DNA from: Paraburkholderia kirstenboschensis
Lineage (GTDB): Bacteria > Pseudomonadota > Gammaproteobacteria > Burkholderiales > Burkholderiaceae
Direction of reading: 5' to 3'
Length of the DNA stretch: 64,000 nucleotides
Assembly (NCBI RefSeq): GCF_904848585.1
Contig: NZ_CAJHCR010000007.1
Span: 248,001 to 312,000, forward strand
The translations under genes were made by a program, and so were the position numbers. Below the pieces are notes generated by a model. That model was not told the DNA's origin. It saw only the letters and a list, made by a program, of their open reading frames with translations, and made no database searches. Positions 11,787 through 20,749 of this stretch are shown here, piece after piece. The first letter of the stretch is position 1; each line of letters begins with the position of its first letter.

Positions 11787-12635
11787 ATGATGAATCGAGA
11801 CAATCCCGTCTGGCTGATCACCGGTTGTTCGACGGGCTTTGGCCGCGAACTCGCAAAACTGGTACTCGAGCGAGGCTGGCGCGCCGTTGTTACCGCACGC
11901 GACGAATCCAAAGTAAAAGACATTGCCGAGCCGCACGGCGAGCGTGCGCTAGTTCTGCCGCTCGATGTCACGAACCGCGCGCAGATCGCAGACGTCGTCG
12001 CACAAGCCACGCAACGTTTTGGCCGCATCGACACGCTCGTGAACAACGCAGGTTATGGCTACCTGGCCGCGATCGAAGAAGGCGAAGATGACGAAGTGCG
12101 GGCCATGTTCGAGACGAACGTGTTCGGTCTCGTCGACATCACGAAGGCGGTGTTGCCGGTCATGCGCGAGCAGCGCAGCGGCCTGATCGTCAACGTATCG
12201 TCGATTGGCGGTCTCACGAGTTTTGCCGCAACCGGTTATTACCATGCAACGAAATACGCGGTGGAGGGCTTGTCAGAATCCCTCGCCACCGAGGTCAAGC
12301 CGCTCGGCATCGACGTGCTGATCGTCGAACCCGGTCCGTTCCGAACCAACTGGGCCGGTCCGTCAATCAAGCAGTCGGCGACCGTTATCGACGACTATGC
12401 GGCCACCGCCGGCGAGCGGCGCAAGCAGACCGAAGCGCGTAGCGGTAAGCAGGCCGGCGATCCGGTGCGCGCGGCACAAGCGATAATCGATGCGGCGCTG
12501 TCGGAGCGCCCGCCGCTGCGTTTGCTGCTCGGCAAGACCGCGCTGGAACTGGCGCACAAGAAGCTCGACTTCATGCGCGGCGACTTCGATGCGTGGGAAG
12601 CGACTACCGTGGGCGCCGATTACCCCGACGCCTAG
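11787..12635 (+). CDS. Classical short-chain dehydrogenase/reductase
   Basis: A 282-residue NAD(P)-dependent oxidoreductase. It shows the cofactor motif TGCSTGFG near residue 12, NNAGYG near residue 90, the catalytic serine in VNVSSIGG and the catalytic pair YHATK. The ATG at 11787 has AGGAG 9 nt upstream, which decides the start. The substrate cannot be told; these SDRs act on diverse alcohols and ketones. The stop codon TAG at 12633-12635 interlocks with the stop of the convergent rubredoxin-domain gene in the palindrome CTAG, so the two genes share three bases. Confidence 0.88.
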   Translation: MMNRDNPVWLITGCSTGFGRELAKLVLERGWRAVVTARDESKVKDIAEPHGERALVLPLDVTNRAQIADVVAQATQRFGRIDTLVNNAGYGYLAAIEEGEDDEVRAMFETNVFGLVDITKAVLPVMREQRSGLIVNVSSIGGLTSFAATGYYHATKYAVEGLSESLATEVKPLGIDVLIVEPGPFRTNWAGPSIKQSATVIDDYAATAGERRKQTEARSGKQAGDPVRAAQAIIDAALSERPPLRLLLGKTALELAHKKLDFMRGDFDAWEATTVGADYPDA

Positions 12636-13048
12636 AACTCGACTAGCGCGAAATCTTCCTTACCCACATCGCACAGCGGGCAGCGCCAGTCGTCGGGAAT
12701 GTCGGCCCAGCGCGTGCCCGGCGCGATGCCGTCTTCGGGCAAGCCGGCGGCTTCGTCGTAAATCCAGCCGCAGATCACGCAGACCCACTGCTTGAAGGCG
12801 TCCGCCGAAGCGGCGATGACGGCCGCCGACTCCGGCGTGCTTTGCGGTTGCAAGGCCGGCGTGTCGTCCAGGCTGACAACGAGCGGCGCCTGCGTGCTCG
12901 AACTGTTCACGGCGAAACGCGCCTGCAGGCTTGCCAGCAACTGCTGCGCTTCGTCTTGCGTCAGGTCGATCCAGAAGGGGTCGCCCGCGCCGTCGTTGAG
13001 TCGCTCGGGGGAAAACTGGATTTCTACCGCCACGCCCTTCTTGTACAT
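12632..13048 (-). CDS. Rubredoxin-domain protein with N-terminal extension
   Basis: 138 residues. The last 50 or so form a rubredoxin iron site, with knuckles CVICG and CPLCD (CxxC...CxxC) holding one Fe, for one-electron transfer in the cytoplasm. The first 85 residues are not rubredoxin and I do not recognise them; they may dock a partner. Classical rubredoxins are only about 55 residues long. The start ATG at 13048 has no strong ribosome site, and an internal GTG is possible. The Rieske oxygenase gene 330 bp upstream on the same strand is a possible electron acceptor, but this is only a neighbourhood argument. Confidence 0.85.
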   Translation of the reverse strand: MYKKGVAVEIQFSPERLNDGAGDPFWIDLTQDEAQQLLASLQARFAVNSSSTQAPLVVSLDDTPALQPQSTPESAAVIAASADAFKQWVCVICGWIYDEAAGLPEDGIAPGTRWADIPDDWRCPLCDVGKEDFALVEF

Positions 13049-13055
13049 AACGGCG

Positions 13056-13172
13056 TTACACCAGCAGATTGAGCAAAACGGAAGCGATCAGCCCGGCGGC
13101 GCCGATGATGCCGAGCAATTGAAGGAGAGTGAGGGGTTTGCGCGATGCGGCGGGGAATTGTTGCGTGGTCAC
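13056..13172 (-). CDS. Small single-pass membrane protein, unknown
   Basis: A 38-residue open frame from GTG at 13172, or up to 69 residues from an earlier ATG at 13265. The C-terminal half (LLQLLGIIGAAGLIASVLLN) is one clear transmembrane helix after a short basic N-terminus. It ends 7 bp before the rubredoxin-domain gene on the same strand, which argues for co-transcription. No family is recognised, and the start is uncertain. Confidence 0.5.
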   Translation of the reverse strand: MTTQQFPAASRKPLTLLQLLGIIGAAGLIASVLLNLLV

Positions 13173-13374
13173 GGAGCGGTCTTTAGGAATCAAAAAGCGA
13201 AATGGTACACGGGTCGCGGTGCGGCGCATGCCGATCTGCGCAAACCCGCGCGTATCGGTTGCCACCCGCTTGCCACCCGGTTGCCATTATCGCCGGTCGA
13301 CCGCACCGGATTACTTACGCGATGGAGATGAACTAATTCGCGGCGAGGCGGAAAAGCCGCCTGCCGCTCGCCGC

Positions 13375-14583
13375 TCAGGTTTTCGCCAGCGGGCTGCCGC
13401 TGCGTGAGTCCCAGAAGCGGATGATTTCCGTGTCGCCGGTGCCCGCACCCACCACCTGATCCGGCGCACCGCTTTCGCGCAGCAACGCCCGCAGTTCGTT
13501 GATGACCGGAAACACTTCGTGGTTCCAGTCGGCGCCTTGCGAATCGTGCGCGCGTTGCTCGGCCTCGACGATCTCGCGGTCTTCCCTGAAGATGCGCTCA
13601 GTGAACCACACCAGCAGCGGCCACGCGAGGTTCAGCGCGCCCGGAAACCCCGGCTTGCGAATGGACAGCAGCCCGAAAGTGCGGTTAATGCGCTGCTCGC
13701 GATCGAGCGGCACGTAGACAATCCACAGGTCCATGACGAGCGTCTGCTCGGACGTGCGAATCTGCAGCGTCTGATACGGATACTCGGTGCGGATCGTCAT
13801 CACGTCTTTGTCGTTGTCGCCGCCCGTTTTGCGGCTCTGGCCGAACACGATCGCCTCGCCAATCGGCTGCTGACCGGCCATGCGCGCAAACGTGTAATCG
13901 ACCTCGACCCAGCCTTCGCCGCGCCGCCGCCCGAGCGAACGCGCGCGCATCTGCCCCATTTGGCGGCGGTGCAGAAACTGATGGTTCATGTCCATCAGGT
14001 TCTCGTGCATGAACGAGTAGTGGCAATTCACAGGACGGCCGAAGCGCCGCGTCTTGTACTTCTTGTCGGACACGGAACCGAGTGTGGGCAGCGGGCGAAT
14101 TTCGGCCATTGCCGGGTCGCCGGGAAATACGAAGATCAGGCCTTCCACTTCCCGGCACGGATACGAGCGCACGCCGTTCGGCAAACGCTCGCGTCCAAGG
14201 TACGGCACGTCGATGCACTTGCCCGAGCAGTCATAGGTCCAACCGTGGTAGCCGCAACGAATCGACTCGCCATCGACCACGCCCTGGTGCAACGGCACCT
14301 GACGATGCGCGCAGCGGTCTTCGAGCGCGAATACTTTGCCGGATTCGGTGCGCGCGAGCACGATCGGATCGCCCGCAAACGTCACGCCATGTGTCTTGCC
14401 ACGCTTCACTTCGTGCGACCACGCGAGCGGATACCAATAGTCGGGATGTATGCCGACGCGGCGCAGGTCTCGGACCGGCGCGTCGTTGGCCGCGTGGCCC
14501 AGCGTGGGAGCGGCTTTAGGCGATGTCGCATGCGTTGAGGACGCCTCGACGGTGTTTTGTTCGAGCGGGGGAACAGCATGCAT
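13375..14583 (-). CDS. Rieske non-haem iron oxygenase, alpha-subunit type
   Basis: 402 residues. The N-terminal Rieske [2Fe-2S] site is C91-x-H93...C110-x2-H113 (CAHR and CGYHG). The C-terminal catalytic domain holds the mononuclear iron region ENLMDMNHQFLHRR, with candidate ligands H201 and H205. The usual spacing is H-x4-H, and here it is H-x3-H. GGAGG lies 9 nt upstream of the ATG at 14583. No beta subunit, ferredoxin or reductase gene is adjacent, so it may be an alpha3-type monooxygenase or demethylase using electron donors encoded elsewhere. The substrate is unknown. It stands between a GT2 glycosyltransferase and the rubredoxin-domain gene on the same strand. Confidence 0.88.
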   Translation of the reverse strand: MHAVPPLEQNTVEASSTHATSPKAAPTLGHAANDAPVRDLRRVGIHPDYWYPLAWSHEVKRGKTHGVTFAGDPIVLARTESGKVFALEDRCAHRQVPLHQGVVDGESIRCGYHGWTYDCSGKCIDVPYLGRERLPNGVRSYPCREVEGLIFVFPGDPAMAEIRPLPTLGSVSDKKYKTRRFGRPVNCHYSFMHENLMDMNHQFLHRRQMGQMRARSLGRRRGEGWVEVDYTFARMAGQQPIGEAIVFGQSRKTGGDNDKDVMTIRTEYPYQTLQIRTSEQTLVMDLWIVYVPLDREQRINRTFGLLSIRKPGFPGALNLAWPLLVWFTERIFREDREIVEAEQRAHDSQGADWNHEVFPVINELRALLRESGAPDQVVGAGTGDTEIIRFWDSRSGSPLAKT

Positions 14584-14703
14584 AGTGTAGAGCCTCCGTG
14601 CACGTGCGGATAAAGTAGGCGGCCGCATCTCGCGGCCGTAATCGTCGTCAGTCTACTCGAACCGCGGACGGCATGGGTCCGGCGGGGTCAAAACACCGCG
14701 CCG

Positions 14704-16155
14704 CTAGGCCTCGTCGCGAGCGACGAGCCCAGTGCGGCGCTGCACGCCCCACGATCGCCCGCCGCGTAGGAAGTGTAGCCAGCCGAGCGCCGCGCCGAGG
14801 TGCCGCAGCAGCTGGAAAGTGAACGGCTCCGCGATGGCAGCCAGCATCGCCATGCCCATACTGGAGCCGCTGCGCTTGCCGGTCCAGCGCCGGTAGAGAT
14901 GGACGCTCCACAGGTAAAAAGCCAGGTCGATCGCCGTTTTCAGCCCGATTACACTGAAGATCGACACGACGATTGCGCCGTGCCCGCCGAACACGAACGC
15001 GAGCAGCAATCCGAAAGCGGTCAGGCCGTAGATGGGTTGCATGGTGTCGAGCGCCTTAACGGGCAGCATCAGCATGCCGAGCGTTCCATAACGGCGATTG
15101 CCGGTCATGTCGCGGTTCCAGTACTGCGTTTGCAGGAACCCGGCGAACCACCGCCGCCGTTGACGCAGGAAGCTGCCGAGGTTGTCGGGCGCGTCGGTGT
15201 GCGCATGCGCGTCGCCAACCACTCGCACGTCCCAGCCGAGGCCATGATCGACCGAATAGCGACGCAGCCGGTGTATCAGCTCGTAGTCTTCGACGAGACA
15301 CTGCGGATCGAAGCCGCCGACGTCGAGCAGCGCGTCGCGCCTGAATGAAGCGAAGGCGCCCGAAACCAGCAGCAGACTGTCCGCGCGCATCCACGCAAAG
15401 CGCGCGATGAAATTGCGCATGTATTCGTAGGTCTGGAACCATTGCAGCACACGGCCCGTCGCGGACTTGCCGCAAACCGGCACCAGGATGCCGGCCGCGG
15501 CCACGAGCTTGGGGTCGCTTGCGAAAGCGGCGCGCATTGCGTAAGTGGCGTCGTCGTCGAGAAGCGTATCGGCGTCGACGGTCATTACGGTGTCCGTGCT
15601 CATCACGGTGATCGCGGCGTTCAGCGCGCGCGCCTTGCCGCCGTGCGGCATACGCAGCCAGAAGAGATTGGGATAAAGCGAACTGGGCGCGCTCAACGTG
15701 CCCTCGGCGGGCGCGACGAGGCCGAAGCGTTCGGTAAGCAGCGCGTGTGTGTGATCGGTGGAGCCGTCGTCGGCAATCACGATTTGCGCCGGGCCGTGAA
15801 CCTGCCGTAACAGCGCCGCAATCGTGACCGGCAGCACGGCCGCCTCGTTATGCGACGCGACAACCACGCCGATGTCCGGCAAGCTGCGCCGATCGTAGTC
15901 AGGCTCGAGCGGCGCCGCGCGACGCATGAGCGGCAACGCTTTCCACGTGACGAACGCGAGCAGCACGGTGTCGTAGATCACGTACGCGATACCTGTGGAC
16001 CACGCAACCACGCCTTGCAGAAAGAAGGCACGCGCGAATAGCAGCAGCCACACGGCAACGACGCTCGCATGAATCAACGTGCTCGAAAGCGTCGTGCCGC
16101 GCGGCACGATACGGGGCGATGCAAGCGCGAACGCCTGTTCCAGGTTTTGTTTCAA
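14704..16155 (-). CDS. Membrane GT2 family (processive-type) glycosyltransferase
   Basis: 483 residues. Two N-terminal membrane helices (about residues 25-75) are followed by a GT-A domain with the nucleotide-sugar motifs IADDGSTD, VDADT (DxD), the acceptor-site ED in VEDYELIHRLR, and RQRRRW (QxxRW), and then C-terminal membrane helices. This is the arrangement of polysaccharide synthases and related beta-glycosyltransferases. The start is a TTG at 16155 with no clear ribosome site, so the true start is uncertain. No export or modification genes of a known polysaccharide locus are nearby, and the product cannot be named. It ends 120 bp before the Rieske gene on the same strand. Confidence 0.85.
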   Translation of the reverse strand: MKQNLEQAFALASPRIVPRGTTLSSTLIHASVVAVWLLLFARAFFLQGVVAWSTGIAYVIYDTVLLAFVTWKALPLMRRAAPLEPDYDRRSLPDIGVVVASHNEAAVLPVTIAALLRQVHGPAQIVIADDGSTDHTHALLTERFGLVAPAEGTLSAPSSLYPNLFWLRMPHGGKARALNAAITVMSTDTVMTVDADTLLDDDATYAMRAAFASDPKLVAAAGILVPVCGKSATGRVLQWFQTYEYMRNFIARFAWMRADSLLLVSGAFASFRRDALLDVGGFDPQCLVEDYELIHRLRRYSVDHGLGWDVRVVGDAHAHTDAPDNLGSFLRQRRRWFAGFLQTQYWNRDMTGNRRYGTLGMLMLPVKALDTMQPIYGLTAFGLLLAFVFGGHGAIVVSIFSVIGLKTAIDLAFYLWSVHLYRRWTGKRSGSSMGMAMLAAIAEPFTFQLLRHLGAALGWLHFLRGGRSWGVQRRTGLVARDEA

Positions 16156-16208
16156 GGTAACTAACGGGCCGGTCGTTGCTGCGGTTTAAAGAATGAGCGA
16201 AGCGGTGC

Positions 16209-16808
16209 TCAGGGCATCATGCGCTTCAGAACCGACTTTCGATCGATCCACTGGTGCTTCAGCGCGCCGCCTATATGCATGGCAAGCAATGCATACAGCG
16301 CGTAGCCCAGCCACGTATGCAACGCGCCGAAACGGTCGTGCAGCGTTTCCTTCAGTGCGGGATCAAGGTTCATCACGTAGCCTATACGCGGCCACGGAAA
16401 CAGATCGAACAGACGCATTGGATGCGTGGCCGCGTCCTTCCATGCGGAATCGTGCAACCAGCCGGAGAGCGGCAGCCCGATCATCAGCAGATACAGCAGA
16501 AAGTGCGCAAGATGCGCAGCGACTTTCTCCCACGACGGAAACTCACGCGGGAGCGGCGGCGGCTTGTGCGACACGCGCCATAAGATGCGCATGAGCGCGA
16601 GACCGAGCACCGTGATGCCGATGGACTTGTGGGTATTGATTACCGGGCGCACCCAGTCGTCGGGCAGCGAATCCGCGCTCAGAGCGAGCGCGACGTTGCC
16701 GATCATGAGCAGCGCAATAAGCCAGTGCAGCGTGATCGCCGTGCGCGTGTAGCGTGAGCGCGCTGGCGTTCCGGTCTGGTTAATCAAGGGTTCGGCGTGG
16801 ATGTTCAT
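16209..16808 (-). CDS. Cytochrome b561 family di-haem membrane protein
   Basis: A 199-residue protein with four predicted membrane helices. Conserved histidines suitable as haem ligands are seen in ITLHWLIAL (helix 1), NTHKSIG (start of helix 2), AAHLAHFLLYLL (helix 3) and GALHTWLGYALYALLAMHIGG (helix 4). Such proteins pass electrons from the quinone pool, often to detoxify superoxide or to reduce partners. The ATG at 16808 gives the standard N-terminus; an upstream in-frame start would add 22 residues. It stands alone between the glycosyltransferase and a divergent DUF3562 gene. Confidence 0.88.
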   Translation of the reverse strand: MNIHAEPLINQTGTPARSRYTRTAITLHWLIALLMIGNVALALSADSLPDDWVRPVINTHKSIGITVLGLALMRILWRVSHKPPPLPREFPSWEKVAAHLAHFLLYLLMIGLPLSGWLHDSAWKDAATHPMRLFDLFPWPRIGYVMNLDPALKETLHDRFGALHTWLGYALYALLAMHIGGALKHQWIDRKSVLKRMMP

Positions 16809-17130
16809 AAGTGGTGCGGCCTGAGAGAGATCGTTGCAAAGCCTTCGATTGGGCGGTGTTCCGTAGCGTGCCATTCAGGAAACAAGAACCCCTGAGTGTG
16901 CCGTTTTATTCCGAAACCCGCTTAATGTTCTGTTTCCGCTTATTTCAAGCCGCCTCAGTGCCTGGCGCTCGCACTAGGTCAGTGAAATTCGCACCGCAAG
17001 AAAAAAATCTCTGTGGCAGATGGCGCGCGATAGACCGATTCAATTGGCGGCGACGCGAATCACATCCTCTAATAAAATCCCGCGTATCGCCGCATCGCCC
17101 GTTCAACCGCTGCTTGTCTGGAGATAAACA
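16809..17130. other. Intergenic region between divergent genes
   Basis: 322 bp without a gene. It must hold the promoters of the cytochrome b561 gene (leftward) and the DUF3562 gene (rightward). An AT-rich TAATAAAAT at about 17072 is a plausible -10 region for the rightward gene. No conserved RNA or clear palindrome was seen. Confidence 0.4.
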
Positions 17131-17334
17131 ATGTCGCAACCCGAGCCAAACGTAGACGAAGTGGTCAGAAGCATTGCAGAGGAAACGGATACGCCGCCGG
17201 AAACGGTCTCCAAAATGTATGCCGACACCTTGGCCGACTATCGCCACGACGCGCGGGTGTTCGATTATGTGCCGCTCTTCGCGGCTAAGAAAGTCCGCAA
17301 CACGCTTCGCGACGCCTCGCATCGGAAGCACTGA
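17131..17334 (+). CDS. DUF3562 small protein
   Basis: A 67-residue soluble protein with the DUF3562 pattern: an N-terminal segment VDEVVRSIAEETDTPPETV, then MYADTLADYRHDARVFDYVP, ending in a basic tail VRNTLRD. Members are small stand-alone proteins of unknown role found mainly in Burkholderiales. GGAG lies 8 nt upstream of the ATG. The neighbouring genes do not suggest a role. Confidence 0.8.
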   Translation: MSQPEPNVDEVVRSIAEETDTPPETVSKMYADTLADYRHDARVFDYVPLFAAKKVRNTLRDASHRKH

Positions 17335-17464
17335 ACGCTGCGGCGCACGGACGGGCGCCGTTTTATGCAATGCGAATTGTCGGCTGAATCGGCTTCGACA
17401 CACCCAACGCAGCAATTATTTTCCCGCGCTAGACTTACCCGGTTCAACCGACCGGAGGATTGGT

Positions 17465-18568
17465 ATGCGGGTGGCAATTGTTGGCGCTGGAATCGTCGGC
17501 TTAAGTACGGCGTGGTCGCTCACCAAGCTGGGGCATGACGTCACGTTGCTCGAGCAGGGCTCGATACCCAGTCCGCTTGCCGCGTCGCGCGACACGCATG
17601 GCATGATTTGCCGCGCGTATGACGGCGCCGACGGCTATGCGGAGAGTATCGCTGAGATGTTCGATAGTTGGGACATGCTGTGGGACGATCTCGGCGTTTC
17701 CCACTATGCGAATTGCGGCGCGCTTGGCATTTCACAATCCCCAGGCGACAGCGCCGAGCAATGGCGTATGAGCCTCGACCGCGTGGGCTTCGAATACGAA
17801 CGGCTCGATGCCCGCGAAGCCGCCGAGCGTTATCCGTTCCTCGACGCCGCCGCGTTTCGCTACGCGTATCTCGATCGTGACGGAGGCGCGCTCTTCAGCG
17901 GGCGTATCGCGCACGATGTCAAAGCGTGGCTCAGAATGCGCGGCGTCGACATTCGCATGCATACGAAGGCGGTTGCAATCGATGCGGCCACGGCGCTCGT
18001 GCATATCGACGACGGCACCGTGGTCCACGCGGATCGGCTCGTGGTAGCTGCCGGTGCGTGGACGTTGCGGCTCCTTCCCGCGCTTGCCGAGAACCTGGCG
18101 ATTCACCGCAACGTAGTAGCATATCTGACGCCGCCCGCGGATCTGGAGAACGCGTGGTCCAACGCACCGGCGATCGTCGACATTGGCGGTTCGAGCAATG
18201 GCTACGTGTTGCCGCCAATCGACGGTGCCGATCTGAAGTTCGGTGCGGGCGCACTGAAGAAGCCGGTGCCGGATGCCGAAACCGACCGCACTGCGGCGCC
18301 CGGCGAAGGGGACCGCTTGCGTCGACTCTTCGCGCCGCCGTTTAGCCGCATCGACGAATACGCGGTCACCGAGGTGGAAACCTGCGCTTACACGTTCGCG
18401 GCGGACCAGCGGTTCTTTTCGAAGCGCGTCGGCAAGACACTCGCGGTGTGCGGCTGTTCGGGGCACGGCTACCAATTCGGTGCGGCGGTGGGGCTTCGCG
18501 TCGCGCATGCGGTTCAGACCGATGACGACGCCGCGCTCGCGCAATGGCTCAGAGCCGAGACGGTGTGA
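17465..18568 (+). CDS. FAD-dependent oxidoreductase (DAO / glycine oxidase-like family)
   Basis: 367 residues. The N-terminal Rossmann motif VAIVGAGIVGLSTAW binds FAD, and the DAO-type substrate domain follows. LVVAAGAWT near residue 200 and CGCSGHGYQFGAAVG near the C-terminus are typical of sarcosine, glycine and D-amino-acid oxidase relatives. It is expected to oxidise a secondary or primary amine. GGAGG lies 6 nt upstream of the ATG at 17465, which fixes the start. It sits 130 bp after the DUF3562 gene with no obvious partner. Confidence 0.88.
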   Translation: MRVAIVGAGIVGLSTAWSLTKLGHDVTLLEQGSIPSPLAASRDTHGMICRAYDGADGYAESIAEMFDSWDMLWDDLGVSHYANCGALGISQSPGDSAEQWRMSLDRVGFEYERLDAREAAERYPFLDAAAFRYAYLDRDGGALFSGRIAHDVKAWLRMRGVDIRMHTKAVAIDAATALVHIDDGTVVHADRLVVAAGAWTLRLLPALAENLAIHRNVVAYLTPPADLENAWSNAPAIVDIGGSSNGYVLPPIDGADLKFGAGALKKPVPDAETDRTAAPGEGDRLRRLFAPPFSRIDEYAVTEVETCAYTFAADQRFFSKRVGKTLAVCGCSGHGYQFGAAVGLRVAHAVQTDDDAALAQWLRAETV

Positions 18569-18739
18569 GGCTTCCCGCTTTTACGACGACGCGTGGTTCC
18601 AAATCCGAGGCATGCGGTGGAGCTAACAATAGCCGGCTGATTTTCTTATGCTGGCGGTTTGCGAGCCGGCGTCTGCTTCGATATGTGAAAGCACTTCATG
18701 GCGTTGGGCGATGGCTCGCTCATCGACAAGGAGCCGCGC

Positions 18740-19201
18740 ATGTCCGACACGATTCAGATCCGCCCCGTCACACACCAGGATTTCCACGCATGGTTGCCGC
18801 TATGGGATGCGTACAACGCGTTCTATGGCCGCTCTGGCGAGACCGCACTGCCGCGTGAAATCACGCATCTCACGTGGGGCCGGTTTTTCGATTGCTATGA
18901 ACCGATGCATGCGATGGTCGCCGAACGTCATGGCGAGTTGATCGGCATCGTGCATTTTCTTTATCACCGTCATACGACGCTGGCGGGACCGATCTGCTAT
19001 CTGCAAGACCTGTACACGTTGGAGTCCGAGCGCGGCAAGGGCGTGGGCCGCGCGTTGATCGAAGCGGTGTACGCGCGCGCGAAGGCTGATGGTTCGCAAC
19101 GCGTGTACTGGCAAACGCATGAGACGAATCACACCGCCATGCGGTTGTATGACACGGTGGCGGATAAGTCGGGGTTTGTGGTGTATCGGAAGCAGATGTG
19201 A
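18740..19201 (+). CDS. GNAT-family N-acetyltransferase
   Basis: 153 residues with the GNAT fold: IQIRPVTHQDFHAWLPLW at the N-terminus, a central strand LQDLYTLESERGKGVGRALI that contains the acetyl-CoA pyrophosphate loop (RGKGVG), and a C-terminal N-x2-A-x-R-L-Y motif (HTAMRLYD). AAGGAG lies 7 nt upstream of the ATG at 18740. The substrate is unknown. A strong hairpin terminator follows the gene. Confidence 0.88.
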   Translation: MSDTIQIRPVTHQDFHAWLPLWDAYNAFYGRSGETALPREITHLTWGRFFDCYEPMHAMVAERHGELIGIVHFLYHRHTTLAGPICYLQDLYTLESERGKGVGRALIEAVYARAKADGSQRVYWQTHETNHTAMRLYDTVADKSGFVVYRKQM

Positions 19202-19246
19202 TGCGTGCAGCGTAGTGCAGGAAATGCCGGAGCACGTCAAAAAACA

Positions 19247-19272
19247 AAAGGCGCACCACCCAGTGCGCCTTT
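19247..19272. terminator. Bidirectional intrinsic terminator
   Basis: A perfect 10-bp stem (AAAGGCGCAC and its complement) with a 6-nt loop, A-rich on one side and CTTT on the other. It lies between the convergent acetyltransferase gene and the permease at the end of the 14-gene catabolic operon, so it can serve both. Confidence 0.8.
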
Positions 19273-19320
19273 CGTCCTCTGCAATTGCGGCACTACATCA
19301 CCGCCCACCGAAACCCGTCT

Positions 19321-20724
19321 TCAGGCTTCCAACTGCTCGAGCACCTTACCCTTGGTCTCGATGCCCAGAAAATGCACCGCCACCGCCGCAAGAAACGGCA
19401 CCGCGGCAAGAATATAAAACGCCACCTGCAAATTGCCGCCGATCATCGTCTTCGACACAATGGCCGGTGCAAAAATGGCCGCGACCTTGAGCCACGCGCC
19501 GCCGACACCGCAACCCATTGCTCGAATGCTGGTCGGGTACAACTCCGGCGTGTACACATAAGCCGTGATAAAGCCGCAAGCCAGGAAGCCCAGCGAGAAC
19601 GCGCAGAACGTCGCCACCACATACACCGACGACTCGTGGAACACGCCTGCCAGCAGCAACGACACCGCGCACGCCACGAAAGACAGGTTAATGATCGGCT
19701 TGCGGCCCACCTTGTCCACGAGCAACGCGCACGTCAACGATCCGACCACGCCAAGCACCGAAGCGGCCACCGCCAGATTCAGCGCCAATTGCAGCGGCGC
19801 GTGATAAATCGTGCGATAGATCGTCGGCAGCCAGGTCGAGAGACCATACTGAATAAAGCCGCACGTGATCCACAACATCGCGACGGCCATGGTGCGCTTC
19901 AGGTAGGCCGGACCGAACAGATCGCCCATGCGGCGCTTCGGATGACGATTCGCCATCGCTTCGAACTCGGCCGAATGCGCGACCGGCGGCAGCGGACCCT
20001 TCGCGGCACGCTCGAACGCATGCACCGCGGCATCGGCATCGGCCATGCGTTCACGTTCGGCGAGCCAACGCGGCGATTCAGGGACGAGCTTGCGCAGCAC
20101 GAAGAACAGAATCAATGGCATGCCGCCGATGTAATACATGGCTTGCCAGCCAAAACGCGGCACGATCCACGCACCCAACGCATTCGACGCCAGCAGCCCC
20201 ACCGGAAAAACGATCTCATACAACAGCACGAAGCGGCCGCGCCCATGCGCACGGCTAATCTCGTTGATGTAGGTCGCCGCGACAGGCAATTCGCCGCCGA
20301 GCCCAAGCCCTTGAATCACACGCAGCACGACAAACGCCGCGAACGTCGGCGCAAATCCGCAGGCAATACTCGTAATGCCGATAATGCCCGAGCTCAACGC
20401 AATCGCGCGCACGCGCCCATGACGCTCGGCGTACCACGGAAACACGAACGCACCGATCAGTTGACCGACCGAACCTGAACCGATCAGAAAGCCGATTTCC
20501 CACGGCGTGAGATGCCACTTCGCGATCAGAACCGGCAACGTGGCCGCGATCGCGATCACGTCGAAGCCGTCGAAGAACGTCGCCAGACCGATCAGAATTC
20601 GCGCTCGCACCTGCATTGCATTCTTCGGCAGCCGCTCGAGTCGCGCGATGATCGAGCCTCTCGTCACGGGCCCGGAGACGCCCGCACCGCTGCGCTCCGC
20701 AATTGTGTTGTCGATGGTTCTCAT
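19321..20724 (-). CDS. MFS permease, aromatic acid:H+ symporter (AAHS) type
   Basis: A 467-residue, 12-helix major facilitator protein with the AAHS features GLATFFDGFDVIAIA in helix 1, a loop 2-3 signature (WYAERHGRVRAIA) and VIQGLGLGGELPVA. Relatives import benzoate-, phthalate- or hydroxybenzoate-type acids with protons. The ATG at 20724 lies 26 bp after the reductase gene; an upstream TTG at 20757 would overlap it. It is the last gene of the catabolic operon, and its presence supports an aromatic or similar organic acid as substrate. A terminator follows. Confidence 0.88.
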   Translation of the reverse strand: MRTIDNTIAERSGAGVSGPVTRGSIIARLERLPKNAMQVRARILIGLATFFDGFDVIAIAATLPVLIAKWHLTPWEIGFLIGSGSVGQLIGAFVFPWYAERHGRVRAIALSSGIIGITSIACGFAPTFAAFVVLRVIQGLGLGGELPVAATYINEISRAHGRGRFVLLYEIVFPVGLLASNALGAWIVPRFGWQAMYYIGGMPLILFFVLRKLVPESPRWLAERERMADADAAVHAFERAAKGPLPPVAHSAEFEAMANRHPKRRMGDLFGPAYLKRTMAVAMLWITCGFIQYGLSTWLPTIYRTIYHAPLQLALNLAVAASVLGVVGSLTCALLVDKVGRKPIINLSFVACAVSLLLAGVFHESSVYVVATFCAFSLGFLACGFITAYVYTPELYPTSIRAMGCGVGGAWLKVAAIFAPAIVSKTMIGGNLQVAFYILAAVPFLAAVAVHFLGIETKGKVLEQLEA

Positions 20725-20749
20725 GCCGTAGTGCCGTCCGTAGATGTGG

